From assembly GCF_000820025.1 (NCBI RefSeq), contig NZ_CDBI01000053.1, positions 1 through 43,233 on the forward strand: a stretch of DNA of 43,233 nucleotides. The letters are read 5' to 3'. This DNA is from Aeromonas popoffii. GTDB lineage: Bacteria > Pseudomonadota > Gammaproteobacteria > Enterobacterales > Aeromonadaceae. The notes under the pieces are model-generated. The model was given only the letters and a program-made list of their open reading frames with translations. It made no database searches and had not been told where the DNA came from. Positions 1-8,087 of this stretch are shown here, piece after piece (the first letter of the stretch is position 1; every line of letters begins with the position of its first letter). Made by a program: the position numbers and the translations under genes.

Positions 1-1941
1 TTCGGAACAGCTATTTAGAACAATATCCAGGTCTTTTTTACTAGCCTTAGGGAATATAGAATGTAACTGTTCATAAGTTATCGATAAAGAGTGAACATTC
101 TTTTGTAAAATTGACAGTGGATAAATATGAAAAACCTCCTTATCAAGTTTCAACTTGGTAGCACTCTGCATCCACTCCAGCTTATCGATGCGCTGTTTCT
201 CATGGTCAACTAATAAATCAAAGTCAGGCAAACCAATTTTTGTCATCAATTTATCCAGCCATTGATAACTACTGGCTGACGATTTTTCATACCATTCGCT
301 GGGGTGCTTGACGATAAGCTTGTGAAGTTGGTCTGCATTGCTGCTGTTTTGCAGGGCTGCCTGTATCTCTTCACTGCTAAGTTCGCCATTGCCATCGGTA
401 TCAAAGCTCTTGACCAGATCGGTAAAAAAGGTTGGAGGTGCATCGGGATCCAGATAGCCGTCGGAGCCTGAACCATCGACCTTTTTAAAACCGATCTTCA
501 GCCAATCATGCTGACTCAATAACTCGACTTGCTCTTTCTTGACATATTTATCTGAGGAAACGCAGACCCACTCCTGCTTTGTAGCATCCTTTTCCAGCTT
601 GGGTGATTCAACCAGCACTTCCTGGCTTTTGTCCTTGGTTGCCACCCACTTGGATTTACCTTCCTCACTTTTCTTCTCATGCAGGATTAAATCGGCAGGT
701 ACTTTGGCATAGGTAGCGCCACCTTTCGTTCCCGCCTTGTTAGCCAGCACATCATCCAGACGAGGATCCTGGGTGAACACCTCAAGATGGACTTGATGCT
801 TGCTCTTCTTGCCCCCAATCAGGGAGCCCGGCGTTTCCACCAGACCGAGGTAACCTATGGTCTCACCCGCCGCGATAGCCACGGGGGATGGCAAAACATA
901 TAACTCACCGAGATGAGAGGGGGGGAGCATTTTTGCCTTGATAAATTCATCTTCGACGCACACCCAGGCGATACCACAACTACCCGGAACGCCATCCTCA
1001 CTCGGCATCACATATTTGCATCTGGCCATCTTGCGTGCTTTGTCACCAATCCAATGGAATTCGAGTTGGTGGGCATCATACTGCAACTTAGTGCCGGCTG
1101 GCAGTGAGACGTTGTCACTGCCAACCATCAAGCGACCACTTTTATCATCCAAGACCGGATCTGCACATCCAGCCATATTCTTCAATAAATCGGCATCTAT
1201 CTGATCGAAAAGCCAAGTTGGCACATTGGGCTTGATATAGGTCACTGCATCCGGGCTATTGGCGATCCAGACCGAGCTTCCCTCACTGACCAATACGCCC
1301 GCCTTCTCGGCCTCCTTCATCTGGGCATTGGAGAGCTTGCTCTTGATGGTCACCTTGATGAAATCATACTCCTTGCCCCCGACACTCCCCTTTTGGGATG
1401 GCGTACTGCTGTCCATCTCCAGTTCGGTATCCTTGGGCAACGTGAAACGAGGCAAGGCGGCATCAATTCGCTGCTGCTCGGCATCGGGATTGGCATGGGG
1501 TACGGAGTTGCGCGCATTCCAACCCTTTTTTAGCACCAGTTTCTCGGCGCTTTGGTACTTATCCCAAGGCAGCAGGTGCATATAGAGCGAATAAAAGGTG
1601 AACTCGTTTTTCGCTTTAGTTTCTGCATTGATCTCACAATATTCGTGCTGTACCAAGCAGAAGCAGTTGGAATAACGTAAGGTCTCCCCCTGAAATTCAG
1701 AGGTCAGATAATCCTTCATCATCCGGAATGCCACCACCTTGCCATCGGCAATGGCTCTGACGGGGTACTTATCCTTGCACCAAGGGGCACTCTTGTCGCT
1801 AATATGAATGCCGCCATGCCACTTGTTGTGGTTGCCAAGAAGATAGTGACCCGATTGCTCGCCATTGATCAGCGCCGTCAGCGCCTTGACGTCCTTGAAC
1901 TCTTCCCCTTTGGCGGTGAGGATGGGAAATGCAAACTTCAT
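1..1941 (-). CDS. TseP-like T6SS effector, 3' end outside window
   Basis: The reading frame is open from an ATG at 1941 to the left edge (647 codons, no stop), so the C-terminus is missing. A good ribosome site (AAGGA, 6 nt spacing) precedes the ATG, which lies 9 bp after the stop of the vgrG remnant. It is a clear paralogue of the effector at 5408-8053. The N-terminus has an M23-like layout with HGGIH (H42, H46), AIADGKVVAF, FYSLYMHL and later HQVHLEVF. An EF-hand-like loop (DTDGNGELSSEE) lies near the end of the visible part. The region 1-250 becomes AT-rich, as expected if a variable toxin tip follows. Predicted role (inference): a peptidoglycan-cleaving effector delivered on VgrG to the periplasm of a target cell. 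A run of seven G at 918-926 lies in frame and does not break the gene. Its neighbouring vgrG is dead, so delivery may depend on another VgrG. Confidence 0.8.
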   Translation of the reverse strand, partial: MKFAFPILTAKGEEFKDVKALTALINGEQSGHYLLGNHNKWHGGIHISDKSAPWCKDKYPVRAIADGKVVAFRMMKDYLTSEFQGETLRYSNCFCLVQHEYCEINAETKAKNEFTFYSLYMHLLPWDKYQSAEKLVLKKGWNARNSVPHANPDAEQQRIDAALPRFTLPKDTELEMDSSTPSQKGSVGGKEYDFIKVTIKSKLSNAQMKEAEKAGVLVSEGSSVWIANSPDAVTYIKPNVPTWLFDQIDADLLKNMAGCADPVLDDKSGRLMVGSDNVSLPAGTKLQYDAHQLEFHWIGDKARKMARCKYVMPSEDGVPGSCGIAWVCVEDEFIKAKMLPPSHLGELYVLPSPVAIAAGETIGYLGLVETPGSLIGGKKSKHQVHLEVFTQDPRLDDVLANKAGTKGGATYAKVPADLILHEKKSEEGKSKWVATKDKSQEVLVESPKLEKDATKQEWVCVSSDKYVKKEQVELLSQHDWLKIGFKKVDGSGSDGYLDPDAPPTFFTDLVKSFDTDGNGELSSEEIQAALQNSSNADQLHKLIVKHPSEWYEKSSASSYQWLDKLMTKIGLPDFDLLVDHEKQRIDKLEWMQSATKLKLDKEVFHIYPLSILQKNVHSLSITYEQLHSIFPKASKKDLDIVLNSCSE

Positions 1942-2992
1942 GCTGTTTCCTTATTCAGAAAAGAGGTAGAACGCGCCAGGCTTCTCTTCTTTCAAGAGCG
2001 CCTCCATCGCTTTCTCGGTGGGGATGGCCTTGATGAGCTCAACCAGTTCGGGAGCCTTGACCACTTCCACACCTTTGGGGATAACGGGCACCTGCCCCGC
2101 CCAGCCGGAGCCTGATCCTGCGCCGCCGCCCGCATTGAGCTTGATGGCGGGGCCGACCAGCTTGATGCCACTCGGGTCGACTTTCACAAAGCTGCTGCCG
2201 CCCTTGAGGGTGATTTCAGCCCCGGCTTCCAGCACCAGCTTGTCGCCCACCTTGATGTGCACCTCTTGCCCCGCTTCCACCAACAGTGCCTGTGCAATCT
2301 TCTGGTGAAGCGATGCATCGACTGTCAGCGAATAGTCAGCCTTGATGTGGTCGCGCTTCTCACCCTCCACCGTCAGGTGGTCGTTGGCCTTGATGCGAGT
2401 CACCCGCTCGTTGTCGATGTCGGTGTGCTGGTCATGCTTGATGTGCCAAGCAGCGTCGTTCTCTATCAGCACGTTCAGGTCTTTCTGACCGTGAATGTAA
2501 ATCTCTTCCTGCCCCGCCTGGTCTTCAAAACGCAGCTCGTTAAAACCTTCTCCCTGGTGGGTCTCGGTGCGCAGCACGGTGCGGGTCTTGTTGGCGGGCA
2601 GCTCGTAAGGCGGTCGGTTGGTGGCATGGAAGGTGCGGCCCGTCACGATGGGCTGGTCGGGGTCCCCTTCCAGAAAGCTCACGATGACCTCATGGCCAAT
2701 ACGCGGGATGGCCATCATGCCGTACTGGCCACCGGCCCAGCCCTGACTCACCCGCACCCAGCAGGAGCTCTGGTCGTTGGAACTGCCATAGCGGTCCCAC
2801 GGGAATTGCAGTTTTACCCGGCCGTGCTCGTCGCAGTAAATCTCTTCCCCCTCGGGGCCCACCACTATGGCGATTTGCGGGCCGTCGACCATTGGCTTGT
2901 GGGGTGCCTCGGGGCTGCCGATGCGGGCGCGCCAGGTGGTGCTCGCTTTCACTACGCCAAATTCGTTGTGGTAAACGGTCGGGCCGCTGCCG

Positions 2993-3197
2993 TAATGCCA
3001 GTCAGTTAAGCACTTTCATGACTTAATATTCGAAATTTTGAATAGCAGGAGCGGTGCTATGGTTACAGCGTCAATTTGGCTGAAACCTTTGCCCTGACTG
3101 ACATCCAATAAAAAGAGGGTGGCATCATGCCTCCCTCACTCTTTAGCCCTTATACCTCGCGGGTTGGGACTCAAACTCTCTTAACTGACTTGCATTA
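2993..3197. mobile_element. 205-bp MITE-like element inserted in vgrG
   Basis: The ends are inverted repeats of 18 bp with one mismatch: taatgccagtcagttaag at 2993-3010 and cttaactgacttgcatta at 3180-3197. They are flanked by a 12-bp near-perfect direct repeat (gggccgctgccg at 2981-2992, gggccactgccg at 3198-3209, one mismatch), which looks like a target-site duplication. Removing the element and one repeat copy restores the vgrG sequence seen in the other two copies. There is no transposase gene inside. A 12-bp duplication would fit IS4-type transposition (inference). The element name is not recognised. Confidence 0.85.
3080..3156. other. Internal part of the MITE, imperfect hairpin
   Basis: Between the terminal repeats, about 3113-3144, the sequence aaagagggtggcat is followed by an imperfect complement ending in ctcactcttt. 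This could fold as a terminator-like hairpin. No open frame of useful length was found within the element. The call rests on inspection only. Confidence 0.35.
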
Positions 3198-3265
3198 GGG
3201 CCACTGCCGCCCTCTTCTTCCAGCGCCTGCGGCTGTTCACCGGTGTGGCGGATATGAACAAAAAT

Positions 3266-3284
3266 GGTGGATGTCCCAGATTTT
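3266..3284 (+). repeat. Direct repeat copy 1 (GGTGGATGTCCCAGATTTT)
   Basis: This 19-bp motif recurs at 3380-3398 with one change. It abuts the vgrG breakpoint at about 3262. Confidence 0.7.
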
Positions 3285-3293
3285 CTTATTCTT

Positions 3294-3317
3294 CGCAGGG
3301 GAGCCGCCTCCCCTGCG
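3294..3317. repeat. Perfect 10-bp palindromic stem, 4-nt loop
   Basis: CGCAGGGGAG pairs fully with CTCCCCTGCG around the loop CCGC. No T-run follows on either strand, so it is more likely a REP-like or mobile-element hairpin than a terminator. Confidence 0.7.
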
Positions 3318-3379
3318 TCATCACTGACCTTTAAAAACGACTGAGGTGATCATGGACCTGACAACGCCTTGCTCAGAAA

Positions 3380-3398
3380 GGTGGGTGTCCCAGATTTT
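3380..3398 (+). repeat. Direct repeat copy 2 (GGTGGGTGTCCCAGATTTT)
   Basis: This is the second copy of the motif at 3266-3284, in the same orientation and 114 bp away. Confidence 0.7.
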
Positions 3399-3574
3399 AT
3401 ATTCATACCACAGAACCCTTGCCACACCTCGCTCATATGAGGAATGGCTAAGGACGACGGCCACTAAATGTAAATCTATACAGGGTAGATCAAATCATCT
3501 TTAACCTATCCCTATATTTCAATATCATATAAAAGCCAAAAAATAGCCTTGAAAATTAACCACCCTTATTTTTA

Positions 3575-3979
3575 TCAAGGTAAAACATTAATGAATTGAA
3601 TCTCGCCGTTCAAAAAAAACACTCTGTTTTTTGTTACGTCCACAAGACACTTTTTAATCTCTACAAGTTGAACAACAGAACTATCTTCAAAGAAAGAGCC
3701 TCTTGCGTCACATTGAGTATCTCTGAGCTTAATCCAATACCTTTGGGATTGAACCAGTTGACTCCAGTATTTTTCTTTAGATGATTTATCATAACCACTA
3801 GATGACAATGTAGATTTTAAATTATTAAATTTTTCGTTTAACTCAGTATCAGTTTGTTTGAATTTACTTTCATAACAAGCAGCAAGATAGGTAACTGGCA
3901 CAGAAGTATCACAGTTACTATTTGTGTTTGAAAATGCATTAAATGATATAAGAAATAAAGCAAAAGATAATCTTTTCAC
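3575..3979 (-). CDS. LprI-type periplasmic lysozyme inhibitor, likely immunity
   Basis: The protein is about 134 residues, starting at GTG 3979, with a strong ribosome site (GGAG, 7 nt) overlapping the end of the upstream gene. An in-frame ATG at 4000 lies inside that gene and lacks such a site. The N-terminus KRLSFALFLISFNAFS is a secretion signal. The rest resembles the DUF1311/LprI family: an early cysteine (NCDT), AACYESKF, a helical stretch with QLVQSQRYWIKLRDTQC, and a late cysteine. LprI-like proteins inhibit lysozymes. The gene directly follows a lysozyme-like toxin (2 bp gap), so I infer it is the cognate immunity protein, protecting the periplasm of the producer. The gene is AT-rich compared with the T6SS backbone, a sign of separate origin. 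Confidence 0.75.
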   Translation of the reverse strand: MKRLSFALFLISFNAFSNTNSNCDTSVPVTYLAACYESKFKQTDTELNEKFNNLKSTLSSSGYDKSSKEKYWSQLVQSQRYWIKLRDTQCDARGSFFEDSSVVQLVEIKKCLVDVTKNRVFFLNGEIQFINVLP

Positions 3980-3981
3980 AG

Positions 3982-4665
3982 TTATTCTCCAGTCAGGCAT
4001 TTAGCTCTTTTACGCCCTGGCTCATATTGGCTCAAGGTTGGGTTATTTCTGATGTAATCAGCGTATTTTTGTCTGTCATTTAACATGCCATAGATCATCG
4101 GCTTGGGGCCTTTCGTAAACCCCTGATATACTAAATCTACAATAACATCTTTAACCTTATTACCTAAATTTTCCCAATTAGTTTTATCAGATATAGATAC
4201 GCCTGAAATATTAGCATCATTAACATGCTGAGCTATAGTCCAGCGCTCATAGTTGGATTTTGCCCTAAGAACGTAATCAGGATATATTTTTTCGAATAAC
4301 TTATATTGTGATTTTCGAGTAATCAAAGTCGAGGATTTGTTGGCGGAAACAAAATTAGATGCTGCAACCCCTTTCATTCCTGCACCATTAGATATTAATG
4401 AGGCAATATTGTCAGGAACCCCTGAGCCAGACAAGTCACGGTATAGCTCTGTTTTGGAACGATTCCCAAGGTCATATCCACGACCAATTGTTACGCCAGA
4501 TTCACTATTACCTAGCCAATGGATTGTTCTTGAGAATAAAATACTATTTTCAACATCGTTTCCCTCTTCATCAAATGTAAGCTTTCCCTTGAAAACGATA
4601 CACGTCTGATAACAGTGGCAAAAAAACTTACATCCACTTGGGGAAAATGACGCAGGCCTGATCAT
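3982..4665 (-). CDS. Orphan pesticin/T4-lysozyme-like toxin tip
   Basis: About 227 residues counted from ATG 4665. A TTG at 4680 with AGAGG 5 nt upstream is an alternative start. The open frame reaches back to a TTG at 4722, inside the preceding gene. It contains a cysteine cluster (CKFFCHCYQTC), then EEGND and SGVTIGRGYDLG. The latter matches the pesticin / T4-lysozyme-like muramidase signature, with a Glu upstream and Thr and Asp six residues apart as candidate catalytic groups. It lacks any delivery region (no PAAR, M23-like part or VgrG link), so it looks like the C-terminal toxin part of a larger effector left behind a newer one. Predicted activity: cleavage of peptidoglycan glycan strands. 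The following gene encodes a lysozyme inhibitor. Whether it is translated is uncertain. Confidence 0.65.
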   Translation of the reverse strand: MIRPASFSPSGCKFFCHCYQTCIVFKGKLTFDEEGNDVENSILFSRTIHWLGNSESGVTIGRGYDLGNRSKTELYRDLSGSGVPDNIASLISNGAGMKGVAASNFVSANKSSTLITRKSQYKLFEKIYPDYVLRAKSNYERWTIAQHVNDANISGVSISDKTNWENLGNKVKDVIVDLVYQGFTKGPKPMIYGMLNDRQKYADYIRNNPTLSQYEPGRKRAKCLTGE

Positions 4666-4697
4666 ATGTGAAAAATCAAGCCTACCTCTTTTATTAT

Positions 4698-5408
4698 TTA
4701 ACAGCTTCCAGTTAGGGAACAAGGCATCCAGCCAGAATATTCTCGCCCTTTAGTTGATTTATAGACGACATAATCCCAACCTGATTCATGTTTTTTCCTC
4801 AGAACAACATCACCTTCGACAAGATAAGACTTAGCTCTATTAATTGGTAGTGGCTCAGGAAAAAAATAACTTTTTCCTTTGATTTTTAACTTTACATCTT
4901 GACCTTTCATCCATGCATCAAATTCCGGCTTGGATGCTGTTTGTATAATTGTTTCCTTTTTATTATATGGAAAGGAGTAAGCTATACTGTTAGCTCCATT
5001 AGGATTTACAATATCTCCACCAGAACCAAAATAAGATGTTAATTTATCATCCTTAGTCAACTTCCCATTAACATAAGAAAACACGATAACATTAAAATAA
5101 TTAGACCAGTTCATTCCTGTGTCTGAGTCTATTTGGGATTGTTGAATGACAAAATATCGGCTCTTTAATTTACCTGTGTTTAAGTAGAAGGCATCCTGCA
5201 CTTTTCCCTTAGAAGATAAATAAGGAAGGTAATCAACAAAATATTTTGCCCCGTTATTTTCATCAAAGAATGTCGCGATAACAGTATCGCCGACAGCCTC
5301 ATCAACCTTGTCTACGAAAAATAGTTTCCCCTCATTGCCTTGAATTGATATCTCTGACTGTGCAGCACAAGTAAACGACAATAAAAAAAGAAAGAATAAA
5401 GCTGGCAT
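4698..5408 (-). CDS. Periplasmic immunity protein for the TseP-like effector
   Basis: The protein has 236 residues. The start is ATG 5408, which overlaps the effector stop as TGATG and has GGGGAG 8 nt upstream, so translation is probably coupled. MPALFFLFLLSFTCAAQS is a typical signal peptide. The mature part has no recognised enzyme motif. The end (SGWDYVVYKS, GREYSGWMPCSL) looks like a small SH3-like beta domain, with a cysteine pair close to the C-terminus. Its position directly after a TseP-like peptidoglycan hydrolase, the secretion signal and the AT-rich composition all fit a TsiP-type immunity protein. The name is by context, not by alignment. Confidence 0.7.
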   Translation of the reverse strand: MPALFFLFLLSFTCAAQSEISIQGNEGKLFFVDKVDEAVGDTVIATFFDENNGAKYFVDYLPYLSSKGKVQDAFYLNTGKLKSRYFVIQQSQIDSDTGMNWSNYFNVIVFSYVNGKLTKDDKLTSYFGSGGDIVNPNGANSIAYSFPYNKKETIIQTASKPEFDAWMKGQDVKLKIKGKSYFFPEPLPINRAKSYLVEGDVVLRKKHESGWDYVVYKSTKGREYSGWMPCSLTGSC

Positions 5409-8053
5409 CAATTACACTCCCCAAACAATCTAACATGAAGCTCTCTTGCTTCCGCTGTAAATTCAACCCGTTCCTCAAGACCTTTTAGGCCAGGGTTTAT
5501 AATCTTAGTAATCTTCTTTACTTTATCTAGATGATTTACGTTACTATCTGCGATAGAACCTAAATTGTTTGAACTCCAAAACCAAAACCCAGACAATACT
5601 ATGGATGACATATCACTTTCAACTAACTCTGGGTTAGAGTATATATTTAAACCTGTCGCCAGAGCACACAATCTATAGTTTTCCGCATGAGTTAAATGCA
5701 ACAAGCCACGTCCGCGATAATCTTTCCCTGGAAACTCATTGCTCCCAAAAGCATGCTCTCCATAACCAGCATCATTATTCAATAGATGGCGTCTTATATA
5801 ATCCATCTTCTCATCTCTGGATAAACTCAAACCTTTTCGTGCGAAACCATTATTGATGGCAGTTGGAGCCATAGAGTATAAAGATTCTGCAGTGTAACTT
5901 CTATAAACTAAAGACTCCCTGAACGCAGTGAATCGTTTCGTTTCATGTTTTCCTTGTCCCAGTAAATTTATTACTTGCTCACAAGAATTAATGCCATAGC
6001 TAATTGCACTCTCATTCCATCTGGCAATAAAATCATGAAGGCGAGAATCTGAAACAGATGATGGAGTAAATGTTCGCATAAACTCAAAAGATAGTGATAT
6101 GTCTTTTTGACATTTATGGCATTTAATGGAGGTCAAAACAACAGGGGATAATAACCCCATCATCCCCGCAGGATGAATAAACCAAGGCTTGGTATCACCC
6201 AAGATCGCGCTGGCATCTTCCATCCACGCCATATTGTTGTGTACCTGCATCGCATATTCATAGAGCTTCGGCTGGTCAGCCAACTCCTGCTTGAGACGCG
6301 GCCAATCGCCTGGCTTTACCCATTCGCTTTTATGCTTGATAAACAACATGCGCAACTTGCCCGCCAATTCCTCATCGGCCAGCGCGGCCTTGATATCGTT
6401 GCCGCTCAGGGTGCCATCGTTGTCTCTATCTGTCACCAGCTTGTCATAGAGGGTGCTGAAAAATTCGCTCGCCTCTTTCTGTGGGGACTCTTCGCTATCC
6501 GTAGCAGTATCAGCCTTGTCTAAAAAGCCATCTTCATCACTGCTGCCATCGACCAGCTTGACGCCCAGCTTGTGCCAGTCATGCTGGCTGACCACTTCGA
6601 CACCATCGGCCAGCAATACAAACTCGCCCGCCAGCTCCCCGTCAGCGGCAGTCCGTTCACGCACCTTCACAAAGTTGTTGGCACCGTGACTGACTTTATC
6701 GGACTCTTTCACGGCCAACGGTAAGACCTGTGGCCCAAATTTGGCAACATCGTGAAAACCATGCTGGCTATCGCTGGTAAGACGATAGGTGGTGACCTCT
6801 TGGTTCAATAGCAGGTAGCCTTGGCCACCGCTTACCCGCGCCTTGTTATTGATACAATCTTCAAGCGCCTGCTTATCGCTGTCTGCAACAAACACCTCAA
6901 AGTGCACAGCTTTACTGTCGGCGTCTTTCACTAAGCCGCTTGCACCGGCTTTGGCTATTTGATGTTCGCCCCAGTGACCGATGACCTCTCCGGCCTGAAC
7001 CGCTATCGGATTAACACTGCGGTCAACGACGGGCGCATCCTCTTTGAATTCGACGGGGATACTCGGCTCGGCAGCCAGCCCTGCACCGATCTTGCTTGTC
7101 GCCAGCCAGCCAATGGCCCCTTTGCTGGCACTGGCCATCACCTGATTGGCGCTGTCTTTGACGGTGCCGCTGCCCGCCTTGAACACCCGCACTTTACGAA
7201 ACTCGGTCGAACCGCCACCGAGGGCCACCATCTGTGACTCACCAGATACCGCCACCTCACTGCCAGCAGGTAGCCCCAGGCTCCCCGCCGTAGTGTCAGC
7301 CGTTTGCCGTAACCAGGTATTACTCGGAATGCCATGACGGGCCGGTTTGCCTTCTGGTGGGGTCATCCACGTCGGCTTTTGCGGATATTCATGCTGCAAC
7401 TGGCTTTGTGCGATATAGAACGGGCTGTTCGGTTCATCGACGTAGTGCACCAGAAAGTAATCGTGGGCCTCATCTCTGTGGTTGAGCAGGTTGCTCGGGG
7501 TTTGCTGGAGCAGCTTCACCTCAGCCCCTGTTTTGGCATACACAGGGTGACTGCCCGACAGTCGGCGTGTCAGCTTGAGGTGGGCCACCGGTTCATAGGT
7601 GGAGACACCAGAGCCCTTGACGGTCACTCGCGCCGCCTCTGGACTGTTGTAAGTGTTCTCACACGCGATGTGCATGTAGAGGCTGTAGAAGGTCAGCTGA
7701 TTCTTGCTCTGCTCACCCGCCTCATAGTGATGACGTACCAGACAAAACGACGGAGAGGTATACAAGTCAATCTTTCCCTCTGGCTTGCCCTCTTCGGCGC
7801 TACGGGTCGCCTTGGCTGGTTTGGTCGCCAGTCGGTAGGCCACGATTTCCCCGTCCGCAATGGCGCGTACAGCGCCGCTCGGCTGCCAGCCCCCTTTCTC
7901 ACTGAGGTGGATGCCACCGTGCCAGATGCGGTTGCGACCAATCAGGAAAGTGCCGCTCTTGAGACTGTTGATCTTCTCGATAAAGGCATCGAGAGATGGA
8001 ATCTCGCTGGGGCCGTTCTCACCTTCCAGCTGCATGGGATAGACGATTTTCAT
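5408..8053 (-). CDS. tseP: TseP-like amidase/lysozyme T6SS effector
   Basis: The protein has 881 residues. The N-terminal part has an M23-like layout: HGGIH (H45, H49), AIADGEIVAY, FYSLYMHI (H128) and AVHFEVF (H384). The middle holds an EF-hand-like loop (DRDNDGTLSGND). The C-terminal part is GH19-like: KHETKRFTAFRES with E704 and E713 nine residues apart, and YRGRGLLHLTHAENY. The dual plan, and the 9-residue spacing of the two glutamates, match TseP of A. dhakensis as I recall it, a zinc amidase plus lysozyme. It should cut peptide and glycan parts of peptidoglycan in the target periplasm. It follows vgrG by 34 bp and has no DUF4123 adaptor, so loading on the VgrG tail is likely. Base composition drops to AT-rich after about residue 627 (below position 6170), near a CHKC hinge, suggesting an exchanged toxin tip. 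Confidence 0.85.
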   Translation of the reverse strand: MKIVYPMQLEGENGPSEIPSLDAFIEKINSLKSGTFLIGRNRIWHGGIHLSEKGGWQPSGAVRAIADGEIVAYRLATKPAKATRSAEEGKPEGKIDLYTSPSFCLVRHHYEAGEQSKNQLTFYSLYMHIACENTYNSPEAARVTVKGSGVSTYEPVAHLKLTRRLSGSHPVYAKTGAEVKLLQQTPSNLLNHRDEAHDYFLVHYVDEPNSPFYIAQSQLQHEYPQKPTWMTPPEGKPARHGIPSNTWLRQTADTTAGSLGLPAGSEVAVSGESQMVALGGGSTEFRKVRVFKAGSGTVKDSANQVMASASKGAIGWLATSKIGAGLAAEPSIPVEFKEDAPVVDRSVNPIAVQAGEVIGHWGEHQIAKAGASGLVKDADSKAVHFEVFVADSDKQALEDCINNKARVSGGQGYLLLNQEVTTYRLTSDSQHGFHDVAKFGPQVLPLAVKESDKVSHGANNFVKVRERTAADGELAGEFVLLADGVEVVSQHDWHKLGVKLVDGSSDEDGFLDKADTATDSEESPQKEASEFFSTLYDKLVTDRDNDGTLSGNDIKAALADEELAGKLRMLFIKHKSEWVKPGDWPRLKQELADQPKLYEYAMQVHNNMAWMEDASAILGDTKPWFIHPAGMMGLLSPVVLTSIKCHKCQKDISLSFEFMRTFTPSSVSDSRLHDFIARWNESAISYGINSCEQVINLLGQGKHETKRFTAFRESLVYRSYTAESLYSMAPTAINNGFARKGLSLSRDEKMDYIRRHLLNNDAGYGEHAFGSNEFPGKDYRGRGLLHLTHAENYRLCALATGLNIYSNPELVESDMSSIVLSGFWFWSSNNLGSIADSNVNHLDKVKKITKIINPGLKGLEERVEFTAEARELHVRLFGECN

Positions 8054-8087
8054 CTTTGCTATTCAATCCTGTGTTATTCGTCGAACA

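Larger units (their letters stand above)
1951..3262 (-). pseudogene. vgrG: vgrG remnant, N-terminus lost, interrupted by a MITE
   Basis: Residues encoded by 1951-2992 match the C-terminal half of the intact VgrG at 8088-10133 almost exactly: gp5-like OB region, DUF2345 region and the tail with [11 protein letters not shown]. Upstream of 2993 the frame is lost. A 205-bp inverted-repeat element sits at 2993-3197, and a further 65 bp of vgrG (coding for [20 protein letters not shown]) resumes at 3198-3262 before homology stops for good. The only start in the surviving frame is a GTG at 2952, without a convincing ribosome site. About 350 N-terminal residues, including the gp27-like part needed for trimer and baseplate contacts, are absent, so it should not work as a spike. 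It may still matter as a recombination partner for the other vgrG copies. Confidence 0.9.
3263..3574. other. Non-coding stretch with repeated motif and palindrome
   Basis: This 312-bp stretch separates the LprI-like gene from the vgrG remnant and holds no credible gene. It contains two direct copies of GGTGGRTGTCCCAGATTTT (3266-3284 and 3380-3398). A perfect 10-bp stem, CGCAGGGGAG / CTCCCCTGCG with a 4-nt loop, lies at 3294-3317 between them. Repeated motifs with hairpins of this kind resemble REP-type or transposon-end debris (inference). The first copy sits 4 bp from the point where vgrG homology ends. Confidence 0.6.

Noticed and set aside
246..476. 76-codon minus-strand frame
   Set aside because: It is an off-frame shadow of the EF-hand part of the partial effector.
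918..926. Run of seven G as a possible frameshift or phase-variation site in the partial effector
   Set aside because: The reading frame passes through it and agrees with the paralogue on both sides, so there is no sign of a shift.
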